Shown here piece by piece: positions 41,324 through 52,592 of a stretch of 64,000 nucleotides of DNA (position 1 is the first letter of the stretch; the number at the start of each line of letters is the position of its first letter). The stretch is from assembly GCF_028009165.1 (NCBI RefSeq), contig NC_079241.1, positions 6,820,001 through 6,884,000 on the forward strand. The letters run 5' to 3'. The notes beneath the pieces are model-generated. The model was not told where the DNA came from, searched no databases, and saw only the letters and a list, made by a program, of their open reading frames with translations. A program made the position numbers and the translations under genes. Source of the stretch: Akanthomyces muscarius. Lineage: Eukaryota; Ascomycota; Sordariomycetes; Hypocreales; Cordycipitaceae.

Positions 41324-43807
41324 ATGACGTTGCCATCTGGTGGCGGCTCTGGCCTGCCGCGAAGCTCAGACTCTCCATCCAACAGCTTCTACGCCGTGAC
41401 AGATGACGATGAGGGCGCATACGATACTATTACACATACAGAGACTGGAAAGGGTGTGAAGCTGCTATTTTCTAAAAGCAAGGTAGGAAGAGAACGGACG
41501 CAAAGAGACGCCGCGATTTCGCAGGCTAACAGTGGCAGGTCTATGTACACCCTTCGCCATCATCCAAGGACAATATATCTGGCTACATCGCCCTACTGCA
41601 GCAGAAGCCAGCCATTGGCGGTGCCTCATCCAACGATGCCTCCAACCCGTCCGCCGCCGATCTCCTGCTCGCCTGGGTCCCCGAAACCTCTCTCGGTGAC
41701 TCGGCCAGTATATATGTCAAAGTCGATCTATCCGATGGCGACTCAACGCCCCGACAATCCTATCTCGTTCCTCCGCCGCCGACAGTAACATCGCATAGCG
41801 GATCCGTCGGTGCCTACTCTTTTGCCGTGCCAGTCAGTGCCATTTACTCGCTGTTGGTGCGGCCACCCAGCGTCGGGTGGTGGCACGGCTCCATAATCAT
41901 CAACACCAAAGCCGGCGACAGCTTCCCAGCCTTGTTCTTCCACGACAGTGAATGCCAAAGCACCATCCAGCAAAAGAAGAGACTCACAAAGGACACGTTT
42001 GACCCTTTCAGTGATACTGGGAAAATGTTTTGGGGTGCAGATGAGGTGCTCCGTTGGCTAAGGCGATATGTCAAGATTGAAAAGTCGGCCGCGGAACCCA
42101 ACATTTACCTGATTGAGCCAAGTAGTGACGACTTGAATGCGTTTGGATCAACCCCAACGACTGTCAACAAGGGCAAAGGCACCGCAGCCGGTCATGATGC
42201 CGAAATGGACCCCTTTGTAAAGTTTGTCAAGGAGACGGGCTGGAATATCATGGAAAAGTTCAGCCAAGTGACAACTTTTACTCGAAGAGCAGCGCAAGAT
42301 CTGGTTGAAAACCCGAATATGCCGCCTCAAGTCAAGAAGCTGCTCAAGAATACCGATGTTCAAAACCTGCAAGACGAATATGACAGCGCGAGAATATACC
42401 TAGCTCGCTGGGCTATGAGTATTTCTGAGCAAAGTGAGCGCGACAAGAAAAAAAAGATGTATACTGTCAAGGATGTCCTCGACTTGGAGGATACAGATGT
42501 TGGAGAGTTTGAGCTCCTTGACGCTGCCAGTTCTTTGTCTCTCGAGGAGCGTCGCAAGCCAGTCACCATGACGGAATGGAAGACATTCTTTGATCCCGAG
42601 AATGGAAGACTAATCAAGACGACTGACGAGGTCAAAGACCGCATCTTTCATGGTGGTCTAGATGCCGATGACGGGGTACGCAAGGAAGCTTGGCTGTTCT
42701 TGCTTGGCGTCTACGACTGGTACAGCACTGCAGACGAGCGCAAGGCACAGATTGCATCCCTTCGCGATGCCTACTACAAGCTGAAGCATGCTTGGTGGGA
42801 GAGACTCGACGGGCATGGAGGTGAAGGCGAAACGGGGGAATGGTGGAGAGAGCAGAGAGGCCGCATCGAGAAGGATGTCCATCGCACGGATCGCCACGTC
42901 CCCATCTTCTTTGGCGAAGACACCCCCCATCCCGATCCCGACTCGCCCTTTGCGGATGTAGGCACCAATGTCCACCTGGAGCAGCTCAAGGAGATGCTCC
43001 TCACGTACAACGAATACAACAAGGATCTCGGCTACGTGCAGGGCATGTCCGATCTTCTCGCCCCCATATACGCCGTGGTCCAAGACGACGCCATTGCCTT
43101 TTGGGCATTCAAGGAATTCATGGGCCGCATGGAGCGGAACTTTTTGCGCGACCAGTCCGGCATGCGCGGGCAGCTGATGGCGCTCGACCAGCTCGTCAAC
43201 TTTATGGACCCGAAACTCTACAGCCACCTGCAAAAGGCAGACAGCACCAACTTTTTCTTCTTCTTCCGCATGCTCCTGGTGTGGTACAAGCGCGAATTCC
43301 CATGGGCCGACATCCTGAGCTTGTGGGAGCGTCTGTGGACTGATTTCTTGAGTGCCGAGTTTCACGTTTTCGTGGCGCTCTCGATTTTGGAGAAGCATCG
43401 CGATGTCATCATGGAGCATCTCCAAGCTTTTGATGAAGTTCTCAAGTACAGTAAGTTGTCTCTTATCTAGGACTATACTTTTTGGCATGCTAACATGTCC
43501 CCTAGTCAACGAGCTTTCTGGAACAATGGATCTGGACTCTACGCTCATCCGCGCCGAGGCCCTGTTCCGCAAATTCCAGCGTGCGTTGGAAGCCATTGAC
43601 AAGAAGGAAAACTTCCCGGCACCAAGGTTATCGTCAGGAACTGCTCCGGAGCCCCCAAAGCCAGCTGCTGCTGGATCCAAGGGAAAGGATGCCGAGGCGG
43701 CCGCCAAGGTCATCACGCCAGAGCTGCGCAAGCTGCTGAGCAGAAAGGTAGAAATCCTGCCTCGCAAGACGGTGGCGCAGAATGGAGATGGCATGCCTGG
43801 TAAATAA
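41324..43807 (+). CDS. GYP7: Rab GTPase-activating protein, Gyp7-like (TBC domain)
   Basis: Three exons, 41324-41482, 41539-43450 and 43506-43807, for 790 residues. Gyp7 accelerates GTP hydrolysis by Ypt7/Rab7-type GTPases on vacuole and late endosome membranes. The N-terminal half holds a membrane/Rab-binding region (VRPPSVGWWHGSIII), as in Gyp7. The TBC domain covers about residues 400-690, with the arginine finger in IEKDVHR (Arg502) and the glutamine finger in YVQGMSD (Gln554). WKTFFDPENGR and the entry motif IFHGGL are also typical. The tail is Pro/Ala/Lys-rich. The first exon is short and acidic; its join to VYVHPSPSS is in phase. No anomaly. Confidence 0.93.
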
Positions 43808-44216
43808 GTGTATTTGATATTTGTCTTGATTTCCTCTCTTCCTTCTTTTACGAGGCACTGGCGTTTGCGAAGCTGGCTTGCTGTATTTGTAATTCATGAC
43901 GACCTTGAGCGCGTATACGGGATCTATTCTTTGCAAACTTCTTAGCATTAGTTTTAATCGCAATTTGTAAAAAGATAAAGATGAAAAGGTCTGAGCCTTT
44001 TGATTATACTATGGAGCACCCTCTCTCATGTCTTCCACGTCCAGGGTATACCGCCGCGCCCATGTCCAGGACCTATTCTGCACGTCACAGCTGCAGCGAG
44101 CGAAGTGACCAAGTAAAAACGAAACAACGAAAAAATCAAAACAACAACAAGGAAGCCAAATACCCCGTAACGATTATCAGCACACACTATCCTTCCCGCG
44201 GCTCCTTTCAGCATTT
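43808..44216. other. convergent intergenic spacer
   Basis: 409 bp between Gyp7 and Mso1-like 3' ends. Nothing further seen. Confidence 0.6.
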
Positions 44217-44978
44217 TCACCTATACCCTCTCGGGCCGCTAGGAAGACCTTGCCGCTGCTGCGCACCCGGCGGCGGCCCTCTCCCATACGGATCACCACC
44301 ACCACCGTACCCCACGCCTCGACCATCGTACTGGCCTGCCCCTCCAGCAGCCTGCGACGGCGGCGGCGCACCGTACGGGTTCTGGTTCTGCGCCGCTGGG
44401 CTCGCCGACCTGGCCCCGCCCCAGAGCCTCTGCTTCAGCCTATCCTGCGCCGTCGCGCCACCACCACCTGCCGCTCCCCCGCCCTGGCTGCTGCCTACGC
44501 TCTGATAGCTGCCGGAGCGCTGACTCGGCAGCGGTCTCGCGGCCACGTCTTCCCTCCCGCCGTGTGGGTGCAGCATGCCGCCAGCGGCCGGCGGCGGCGG
44601 CCGTCCTGCGCGCAGGCTCTGCGGAGGAGGAGGCGCTGCCTGCTGGCCGGGCCCGCTGTCCCAGAGACTCGCGAGGCCGCTGCTGCTGCCGGCCGGGCCC
44701 GGCACACCGCCGCTGGGGGCGTTGCTGAGGCCGCCGTAGCGGGCGCCGAGCGGCGCCTGGGCGTAGAGCGTCTGGGGCGGGGGCTGGGCGGCCTTGGGGT
44801 CGGCGGGCAGCCAGCCGGGCAGCGGGCGGCCCTTGTCGGTGTAGTAGTTGCGGAGGACGCGACAGACATGCGTGTCGTCCTCGGTGTCGCCGTCGGCCTC
44901 GCCGGAGAGGAGCGTGGAGCGCAGCGAGGATATTTGCGACGACGTCTTGGTGACGATGCTCGAGTACCAGGACGCCAT
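44217..44978 (-). CDS. Mso1-like Sec1-binding exocytosis protein
   Basis: Single exon, 253 residues. The N-terminal 65 residues (MASWYSSIVTKTSSQISSLR through EDDTHVCRVLRNYYTDKGR and PLPGWLPAD) match the Mso1 Sec1-binding domain. This domain helps the Sec1/SNARE machinery dock secretory vesicles at the plasma membrane. The remainder is a low-complexity tail of Pro, Gly, Gln and Ala with little constraint, as in fungal relatives. There is no membrane span; recruitment is through partners. The start ATG at 44978 gives exactly the conserved beginning. Confidence 0.88.
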   Translation of the reverse strand: MASWYSSIVTKTSSQISSLRSTLLSGEADGDTEDDTHVCRVLRNYYTDKGRPLPGWLPADPKAAQPPPQTLYAQAPLGARYGGLSNAPSGGVPGPAGSSSGLASLWDSGPGQQAAPPPPQSLRAGRPPPPAAGGMLHPHGGREDVAARPLPSQRSGSYQSVGSSQGGGAAGGGGATAQDRLKQRLWGGARSASPAAQNQNPYGAPPPSQAAGGAGQYDGRGVGYGGGGDPYGRGPPPGAQQRQGLPSGPRGYR

Positions 44979-45758
44979 GGCTTCTTTTCTTTTGTTCGCA
45001 GGGCTCGTTCAGAAAGGAGGTTCGTGGTAGGGAACAGAGCAGTGGTCAAGGTTTAGAATCTGATTTTCGTGGCAGTATATATCGGTAGTGTGATTGTTTC
45101 CCCGGACGGGTTATTGCTTGATCAATGCATGCAGCCGAGGTGCCATGGGAAACTCTCTGATGGCTTTGTTTCGTCGTATCGAAGTCGAGGCGTTTCGGCA
45201 AGTCGCACTTTTCTTTCGCTTTGATAATGTGTATCTGAAAGCCCAGTTTCGCAGTAAAGCAAGGGCAAGAGAAGAAGATCCAAGCAGCGTCAGGTTCAAT
45301 GGCGGGTGCCGTCACGAGTGTAGGTGGAGGTTTCAAGTTGGCAGCAGAGCTCAGTGGACCCTGTGTTGCAGCATGCTGGTGGGGAGGGGGCCGCTGGTTC
45401 ATGACGTCGTATTTCTTCTGCTGGGCGGCTAGGCAAGACTTGTTCACTGGTATGTATCTATGATTTTAGCGTCCAATGGGCAAGGCGACAATCACTTTGC
45501 ATTACAAGGTCCTTCATTTTAATAGTATTCACATATTGAAATATCGACAGAAATAGCAAACCACAAATACATGCCGGAAACGCCGCTATGCTATATGATA
45601 AATCCGATGCACTTCTTAGCCCTCCCAAACTTTTTTTGTGTGCCCAAGCCAGCACGGCCATGGTCGACCATTTGCTGAAAACCGGACAGTATACAGGCAC
45701 CAAATAGCAAAAGTGTAAACTTGTCTTCTCACGTCGCAGTTGTATTGCTGCGCTCCCA
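44979..45758. other. intergenic region, Mso1 promoter side / Mak16 3' side
   Basis: 780 bp, no supported gene. Minus-strand frames near 45046-45447 and 45458-45703 begin with non-ATG codons and are not called. Confidence 0.5.
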
Positions 45759-46734
45759 TTACCAGGCGAGGTCGTTGGTGAGGGTAAGCTTCTCCTTCTC
45801 CTCTTGGCGAGGGCGCTTGGTCTTCATCTTGATGGCACGACCGCGCTTTCTCTTGTTGCTGGACTTTTCCGTATCCTCGTCGTCGCTCTCGTCCTCTTCG
45901 TCCTCTTCCTCGTCGTCGCTCTCGAGCCAGTCCTGCAGATCGCCAAGCTCCTCCTCGCTCTCGTCCAGGTCGGAGACGTACTCGACAGCCTTTTCGCCAT
46001 CCTCGTCCTCGCTGTTGAGCTCCTCCTCGTCCGAGTCGATGCCCTCGTCCATGTCCTCGTCGCGCATACCGTCGCCCTCGCGCTCCATGGCGTTGAGGAC
46101 CTTTTTCCAGATGACCTCGCTGACGTTGAGCGGCTGCTCGCCGTAAGCGCCCTGGCGCAGACGCTCAAGCAGCTCGCGCTCAATGGTGCGCTCCAGCTTG
46201 GCGGCGGCCTCGGCCTTGCGCTCGCGGGCGCGCTCACGGTGCCGGACCTTGGGCGCCAGCTTGGGGACCAGCTTCTCGCCGAGACGCTCCTCCTCGGCGG
46301 CGATGCGGCGCATGCGGATCTGCACCTGCGTCAGGCGGGTGAGACGCTGCTTGCACTTGTGGGTGAGGAACTTGGGCCAGTAGATGAGGCGCTCGTCAAT
46401 CTGCTCCAGTGCCTTGGTGTAGTTGTTGGACAGCTTGATGCGCTCCCACATCTTGGAGGGCAGGTGCGCACGTTCGACTGTCTTCATGTACAGGTAGAGT
46501 GTCTGCTTGGTCGGGTGCTGGCGGACCGTGGCATATCTCGAGTTGGCCAGCGGGCAGGACTGGCGGTTGCAGAGGCCCGTCACATTGTATTCGTTGCGGC
46601 AGAAATTTTGCTCTTTCGGGGTTCTGCTTTCTGTTAGAATTGATTTCGCGTATGTTCTTGGTGTAGACGTACTTGAGCTTGAAAGCACAGAATTGCTGGT
46701 TGATAATTTGCCAGACAATCTCGTCGGACGCCAT
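45759..46734 (-). CDS. MAK16: ribosome biogenesis protein Mak16
   Basis: Two exons, 46734-46673 and 46623-45759, encoding 308 residues. Mak16 is a nucleolar factor for 60S subunit assembly and 27S pre-rRNA processing. Exon 1 gives [16 protein letters not shown], and after the 49-nt intron the protein continues [20 protein letters not shown], then [13 protein letters not shown]. This is the conserved Cys-containing N-terminus of the family. The acceptor at 46624-46625 was chosen because it rebuilds FKLKTPKEQ. The second half is strongly acidic (runs of Asp/Glu), followed by a basic end ([16 protein letters not shown]), likely the nuclear/nucleolar signal. Length is normal. Confidence 0.94.
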
Positions 46735-48123
46735 GATGGGCGATTTTCTGAATGTGCCGTTTGTTTGACGCTTTAAAAAGACAAAAAGCAAGTTTGAAGT
46801 CCTCCAAGTAGACGAAAAGAAAATTCAATACACAGCAGAACTCTTCAAGGTTCTTCTCCTCCAAATGTGCAGAATGAGAAGAAAGGAAGAGGCAAGGCCG
46901 TGGGGACCAAAAAGCAGTATATTTTTTCCGGGCCAGCGCTGGCAGACTTGGAGATTTTTTTTTGCCAGGCTGTGATAGGCAGGCTCTGTGTTTGGCTGGT
47001 TCCTGGTGGGCGGCCCGCTTCACCGCTTTCCCAATAGTGAGACCCGCTGTTTTGCTGAGCCACACGAGGCGACGCCAGCCACATGTTCACCAGCCGTTCT
47101 GCGCTTTACAAGCATTTATCTATCCAAGGCGGCCTAACCAGATTCCTTGTTAAAAGACTCATTTGTTCAACCAAAGACGAATATTAAACAAACTAGGAAA
47201 TCCAGAATAGACTCGGTATATTTCTTTCAATGTTGATGGCGCAGGGTATGGCATTTGGTGGAGATTGCTCGTCGCACTGTTCAATCAACCGCGAAATCTG
47301 GCTCTGACGATGTATTAGCTGAGGCCTGGCCAGTGTCGAATCATCACCTAGAATTATCGGATCTTGCGCATAACATGAAAAGAAGTCCTTCATTAATTCA
47401 CATTGTTTCTTTCGATACCCGGTGGCATCTGCTACTCAGCAAAGGTTACTTGATCGTACGCGCGTGCATTCAATTGGGGACTTGTGCCTTTACCAAAGCA
47501 CGGCGTTTCGTAATTACAAATAACAAAAACCACAGCATGCACTATTCCTTTTCCAAATTACTTGCATGATATAAATCCTCATTTTGTTTTTCCCATACTC
47601 TCCCTCTCATCCTATCATCCACCTGCGTCCGTCTTTCTGCCGCTGTCGACTTACACGCAAAGCCCTCTCACCGCCTACCCAATCCCTCGCGCGCCCCGCC
47701 AACCAGCCTCCCAGCCTGCGCGCCAAGCGCCGTCGTCGCCTGTCAACGTCACGCAAACCCGACCCGGCGACCGAACGGACCTCTGTCTCGTGCCATCTTC
47801 CAATTTCTGTCGTCCCGCAACCTCTCTCTTACCACGCCCACGACGGTGCACCTTTGAGAAAAAGGCGCCCTCGCTCTCTGCTAGCTTCCACTCCGTTCAG
47901 CGACCCATCGACCGACGCAGTCCGAGCTCGCCCGCCGTCGCGGATCATCTGAAACCGCCAACGTCACCCGAGTAGTAAAGTTCCCAACGACTTTCAAAGC
48001 TTTCACCCACCGAGCGCAACAAAGGGGCATCTCACAACCTTTCACTTCTTTCCTTGCAACTAGCGAATCGATCCCGACCAAACCGACGCTAGCGGCGAAA
48101 AGCCAGCAGAGAAATCGCCCACC
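46735..48123. other. divergent intergenic region Mak16 / Vps55, pyrimidine-rich leader
   Basis: 1.39 kb containing both promoters. From about 47580 to 48120 the plus strand is C/T-rich, as in strongly expressed fungal 5' leaders, and probably includes the Vps55 transcript leader. Open plus-strand frames there (for example 47562-47975) are compositional artefacts. Confidence 0.5.
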
Positions 48124-48579
48124 ATGCCGACCGCCGGGCTCAAGACCATCATTGCCCTGTCCTTTGTCCTGGCCCTCGGCTTCCTGCTCGTCATCCTCTC
48201 CTGCGCCCTCTTCCACTCGTACTTTCCGCTGCTCGTCGTCGCCACGTACGTCGTCGCGCCCATCCCCAACTGGATCTGCAGCCGCTGCGCCAACCCCGAC
48301 GACTTTGTCGAGAGCGCCGGCGCCGCCGTCCTCGACCTGGGCCGCTTCTTTACCGGCTTCTTTGTCGTCATGGGCATGGGTATGTTTCTCCTCTTCCACC
48401 TCCTTCTTTATCTATGTAAACACTAACACTGGACTAAACCAACAGCCCTCCCTGTTATTCTTGCCCACGCCGACATTATCCGCACCGAAGCCATGATCAT
48501 GTCCATTGCGGGCGGCCTGCTCATCTACGGCACCATCATCAGCTTTGGCATGTTCTTCCAAGAAGAGCAAGAATTTTAA
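48124..48579 (+). CDS. VPS55: Vps55-family endosomal membrane protein
   Basis: Two exons, 48124-48379 and 48446-48579, for 129 residues, the usual Vps55 length. Vps55 acts with Vps68 in endosome-to-vacuole sorting. Four hydrophobic helices are visible: TIIALSFVLALGFLLVILSC; FPLLVVATYVVAPIPNWIC; FFTGFFVVMGMGALPVILAH, which spans the intron; and AGGLLIYGTIISFGMFF. The conserved PNWICSRC and the ADIIRTEAM loop fit the family. The end, EEQEF, is cytosolic. The intron is 66 nt. Confidence 0.94.
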
Positions 48580-48966
48580 AGCAAGCGACAGCACTCGGAG
48601 TTACAGGCCCGAGGAGATGCTGTTCGGGAATCGATGCGCAAGACGGGAAATTGCTGCTTTGTACCTGTAGGTTTGTCGCCAGAAGTTTCGGAGGCGTCCC
48701 AGGGGAGGTGAATGTTTGAAGCTCATCATAATCTGTGCCCTTTCTTCTTTTATCGCAACAAGCATGAGCGTTAACCCAAAGAGATAATATTTATGAATTC
48801 ATGTATGCAACAATGTTAAAAAAATGTCTTGATTATCTAGAATGTATGATGTTGAGATCGCTCCGACTCCGTGTTAGTACACAAAACGCCAATTATGAGC
48901 TACATAAAAGCCCAGCAAAGTCTTGTTGAGATGAGATGTCCAGATACGCCGTCCTATACGTACGTC
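48580..48966. other. convergent intergenic spacer
   Basis: 387 bp between Vps55 and p-aminobenzoate synthase 3' ends; AT-rich around 48780-48850. Nothing else seen. Confidence 0.6.
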
Positions 48967-51618
48967 TTATGCCGCGTCTCTAAATGTGCCGAGGGGACCA
49001 AACAGCTTTGTAAACATTTCCTCCCTCTCCCCTTCCGGCGTGCTCAGAATGGTGACCGCGCCACCCGCGCCGATGCGCCAGACCTCGCGCTCTTCCGTCT
49101 CGCCATTCTCGCCGGGCGCCGTCTCATCGTCCCAGTGGAACATGGTGCGAATCGTCACGCTCCAGTCACCCTGGCCCTGCGCGTCAAAGTAGCCGACGAC
49201 GCCCGAATAGACGCTGCGCTCGCCGGGTTCGATGACGCGTAGCAGCTCGCAGCTGCGCTTCTTGGGCGCGCCGGTCATGCTGCCCGGCGGCAGCGTGGCC
49301 GCGAGCACGTCAATGCCGTTGAGGGCATGGGGCCCGTCCGTCTGACGCAGCTGCCCGTGAACAGCCGTGACCATCTGGAAGACGGTGGCGTACTCCTCCA
49401 CCTTGAGCAGGTCCGGCACGGTGACATTTCGCGGGCCGCAAACGCCGTACAGATCGTGGCGCACGAGATCGACAATCATGAGATTCTCGGCTTCCTCCTT
49501 GGGGATGTGCAGAATCTTCTCCGCCTCAGCGAGCGTGGACACGGCGGACGACTTGCGCACTGTGCCCTTCATCGGGCGCATGCGGCAGAGACCGTCTCGG
49601 TCTGTTGACAGGAAGCGCTCCGGAGAGCAGCTGACGATGGTGGCACCACCCAGACGGATAAACGATCCAAATGGAGCGGGCTGTCTGCTGCGGAGTGTTC
49701 GGTATATCTCCCACGGTGAGCGCTCTTTGTTGCTGTTTCCAATGGGCGGCCTTGTCATGGTTGTCTGCGCTGTCAAGCACAGTTCATATGAATGGCCTTC
49801 TTTGATGGCGTATTGGCAATCTCGGACATCAGCCTCATACTTTTTCGAGTCGGGTACGGTAATGCTCAAACGATCGATTCCACCTCCCGCTACGTCGTCC
49901 CACAACTCTTCCGGAGTAAATGTCGCCTTTGGGCGGCTGACGGCGCGCCGAGAGCTGGGATCGTGCCATACCGCAGAGCTCTGCAGCTTCTCCACGATAC
50001 CGTCAACCCAACTTCCGTCACAGTCTTCTGTCGTCAAACTTTGCACATAAGCGGTGCTAGTCTTGTGGTCGAGCACGACGCTATTGGAAATCCAAGCCAT
50101 GACAAGATCTGGCCGGTGGTGACCACGATGTGCAGAGACTGCGCCAGGGCTCAGGGTGCTGAGGCCCATCTCGTACGTAACAAAGCCCATAAATCCGCCC
50201 TTGAATGCGGGCAGGCCATCGTTCATAGTGTCGTCAAGTTTCCTAGCCTTCCAGTATTCGGACATTATTTGATACACCGCCATGGGGTCATCTTCCGTGC
50301 CGTCGAGCGAAATCTCCTGCACTTCTTCGGAGCGGCCGCCTGGAGTTTTCGAAGCAGGACGACGGAACGTCGCGTAGTCGTCGCGGACATGGTATTCCAG
50401 ACGTGTAGCTTCATCAACATCCAGCGCGATAATGCTGTTTCGTGCCAGAGGATCGCCATTCTTGGCACTGGAAGAATCCAGCAGAATAGCTTCGCTAGAG
50501 CCGTGGCCAAGTATTTCGGCCACATCAGCGGCGTCGACGCCGTCAGGCAGTCTCAGTTTTCGGCAAACGTAGCCAGGTTTCGTGCCTCGACTGGCAGGCC
50601 CAGAGCGCAGCGCATTCAACCACCGAGCCGCCGCCAAGTCTCTCTCTGAAGGGCCACATGTAGTTGAAGTTGTGCTGGCTGAAGCCGATTCGAGGCTACC
50701 GGAGTGCACAAGCGGCAGGGTCCACGTCTGTTGCTTGCGGCCATTGACCTCGTTCCACTTTGTCGCCTGGTCGAACCAGTTGCGTAAAATACCATGGACG
50801 GCGATAGAATCTGTGCAAATGGATTCCGGGTGACATTGGACACCCCAAAACGGCATGCTGGCGTGTCGGACTCCCATTAGCACTCTTTCATTGTCGTTCT
50901 CTAGCTCCGTCACCCATGCGAGCGGAATCAAATCCTGTGCCATGGACGGCGTCTGCCATTTTGCAAAGGGCCACTGGTCGTCTTCAATTTCATCCTGTCC
51001 GATATCTGCACACAGGCTGTGATACAGCGTCGCTTTGAATGGGGAGACATTCTGAAAGATGTCGGCGTATCCCGCGGCAGGCTCCAGCCCCTTGTGCTCG
51101 ATTGCCCTCACCATGCCGTGCAGGCCCCGTCTCAGCTTCCTGATGCGTCCGCCAAAGTGCTCGACCAGGCTCTGGAAGCCCAGGCAGATGCCGAAGACGG
51201 GAATGGCGCTGCGGCGCGGCAGATCCCACAGATGCCGAAACGCGCCGACGTCGGCCGCGCAGAGCGGCGACCCAGGGCCGGGTCCGCAGACCACGGCATC
51301 GAATGACGGCAGGCGCGCGTAGAATTGCTCCGTGGTCCAGTCGGGCGTGGGATCCGAGTGCAGCGTGCGCAGGTCCATGTGGATGACATGGACCTGGACG
51401 TCGGCGCCGAGCGCATCCTGGAGCAGCGAGACAATGTTGTTGGTGAAGGAGTCGTACGCGTCGAGAAACAGGATGCGTGGCGGCGACGGCGGCATGCCAG
51501 CGGTCGCTGCTTCTGCGCTGCTGCCGGTGCGGCTCGTCGTGGAAGGCGGCGGCGACGATGAGCCGGAGCCGGTGTGTGACTGAAGCAAGGGCATGTCTGA
51601 CGAAAAGCTTTCACGCAT
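48967..51618 (-). CDS. bifunctional p-aminobenzoate synthase (glutamine amidotransferase + aminodeoxychorismate synthase)
   Basis: Single exon, 883 residues. It makes 4-amino-4-deoxychorismate from chorismate and glutamine for folate synthesis. The N-terminal class I amidotransferase runs from about residue 48 (RILFLDAYDSFTNN). It has oxyanion motif CGPGPGSP, nucleophile Cys145 in GICLGFQ, and GVQCHPES with the catalytic His/Glu. The C-terminal chorismate-binding half starts near residue 430 (the bridge in between is poorly conserved). It contains MKGTVRKS, whose Lys is the family's covalent-intermediate residue, and further IVDLVRHDL and PPGSMTGAPK. The Ser/Pro-rich start may be trimmed if Met9 is used instead. 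PabA-PabB fusion is the usual state in fungi, and PMKGT fits PabB rather than anthranilate synthase. High confidence. Confidence 0.94.
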   Translation of the reverse strand: MRESFSSDMPLLQSHTGSGSSSPPPSTTSRTGSSAEAATAGMPPSPPRILFLDAYDSFTNNIVSLLQDALGADVQVHVIHMDLRTLHSDPTPDWTTEQFYARLPSFDAVVCGPGPGSPLCAADVGAFRHLWDLPRRSAIPVFGICLGFQSLVEHFGGRIRKLRRGLHGMVRAIEHKGLEPAAGYADIFQNVSPFKATLYHSLCADIGQDEIEDDQWPFAKWQTPSMAQDLIPLAWVTELENDNERVLMGVRHASMPFWGVQCHPESICTDSIAVHGILRNWFDQATKWNEVNGRKQQTWTLPLVHSGSLESASASTTSTTCGPSERDLAAARWLNALRSGPASRGTKPGYVCRKLRLPDGVDAADVAEILGHGSSEAILLDSSSAKNGDPLARNSIIALDVDEATRLEYHVRDDYATFRRPASKTPGGRSEEVQEISLDGTEDDPMAVYQIMSEYWKARKLDDTMNDGLPAFKGGFMGFVTYEMGLSTLSPGAVSAHRGHHRPDLVMAWISNSVVLDHKTSTAYVQSLTTEDCDGSWVDGIVEKLQSSAVWHDPSSRRAVSRPKATFTPEELWDDVAGGGIDRLSITVPDSKKYEADVRDCQYAIKEGHSYELCLTAQTTMTRPPIGNSNKERSPWEIYRTLRSRQPAPFGSFIRLGGATIVSCSPERFLSTDRDGLCRMRPMKGTVRKSSAVSTLAEAEKILHIPKEEAENLMIVDLVRHDLYGVCGPRNVTVPDLLKVEEYATVFQMVTAVHGQLRQTDGPHALNGIDVLAATLPPGSMTGAPKKRSCELLRVIEPGERSVYSGVVGYFDAQGQGDWSVTIRTMFHWDDETAPGENGETEEREVWRIGAGGAVTILSTPEGEREEMFTKLFGPLGTFRDAA

Positions 51619-52592
51619 GCACCGCCGTGGCCCGAGATCTCAGTCGCACCGCCAAAGTCAATTCCTATCCCTCGATTGCGGCAAATGATGGCGGCGCCCA
51701 GTTGAGGAGTTGAAAGATTAAAAAGTCAAAAATACGTCTCTATCGGCTTTTTTTCTCGCTGGCTGTTTACGTCGACAAGCCACAAAGCCAAAAAGGCCCA
51801 GAGGCCTGGCGGGTCAAGACAGGGCGGTAAACGTGAATCGTAGAGTGTTGCGGTCAGTCGCGGATCAGTGGACAGAGGTTGCTTTCCGGGGCAGAAAAAT
51901 CAAGAAAAATCAATGGAAACTCGCACTCCTTGTCTTGTGGTCTATTTTCTTGATTGGTTTTGTCCGGCACTCAAAAAGATTGAAGCCGAGTCAAACTCGG
52001 TCCACTGCTTGACTACTAGTAGCCAAGTCCCGCAACAAGCCGTCCGAACGGTCCCGGGTCCCGATAGAATCAAATGATAACTAACGTTAGCAAGGCCAGA
52101 CCCACAGATTTACGGCCATGTTTACTTGGATGCAAACAATGGCTATCTAGAAATGCAGATTAGGAGGTATATTGGCCAAGATCTTGGCGATATAGATGAA
52201 TACTATCACACAATACAGAATTCTCCGACGCTAACAATGTCGGCGATAAACAAACACTGCCAAGTCGAGAGAGCAAAAACTAAATGTGCAAAGCGCAATT
52301 CAATAAGCTGATTGCGCTTCGTCTAGTTGCTCTCCGGCACGTCCATCACAGAGCCAGCTTACCAGCGGCGCCATCATCGTCGGATAATGTACTAAATTTA
52401 CATTATCTATCCTCCCCTCAGCCCGAAAGAAAATAGTCATAGAAATAAAATCTAATAAGGGTATATACCTATGAACATGTAGTTTGGGGCTATAAAGTCA
52501 ACACTAGATCGCTTCAGCAGCCAAAGCACAGTCCACCAAAGAACACCACCAACTACACCATTACGCAGGTCAAACGCAGCATCATTGCGGCA
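51619..52592. other. intergenic region, synthase promoter / permease 3' side
   Basis: 974 bp, with no supported gene. From about 52080 to 52470 it is AT-rich with several stops per frame. Confidence 0.55.

Noticed and set aside
47562..47975. 137-codon plus-strand frame before Vps55
   Set aside because: Pyrimidine-rich leader sequence gives Pro/Ser-rich frames in several phases; it looks like an untranslated leader.
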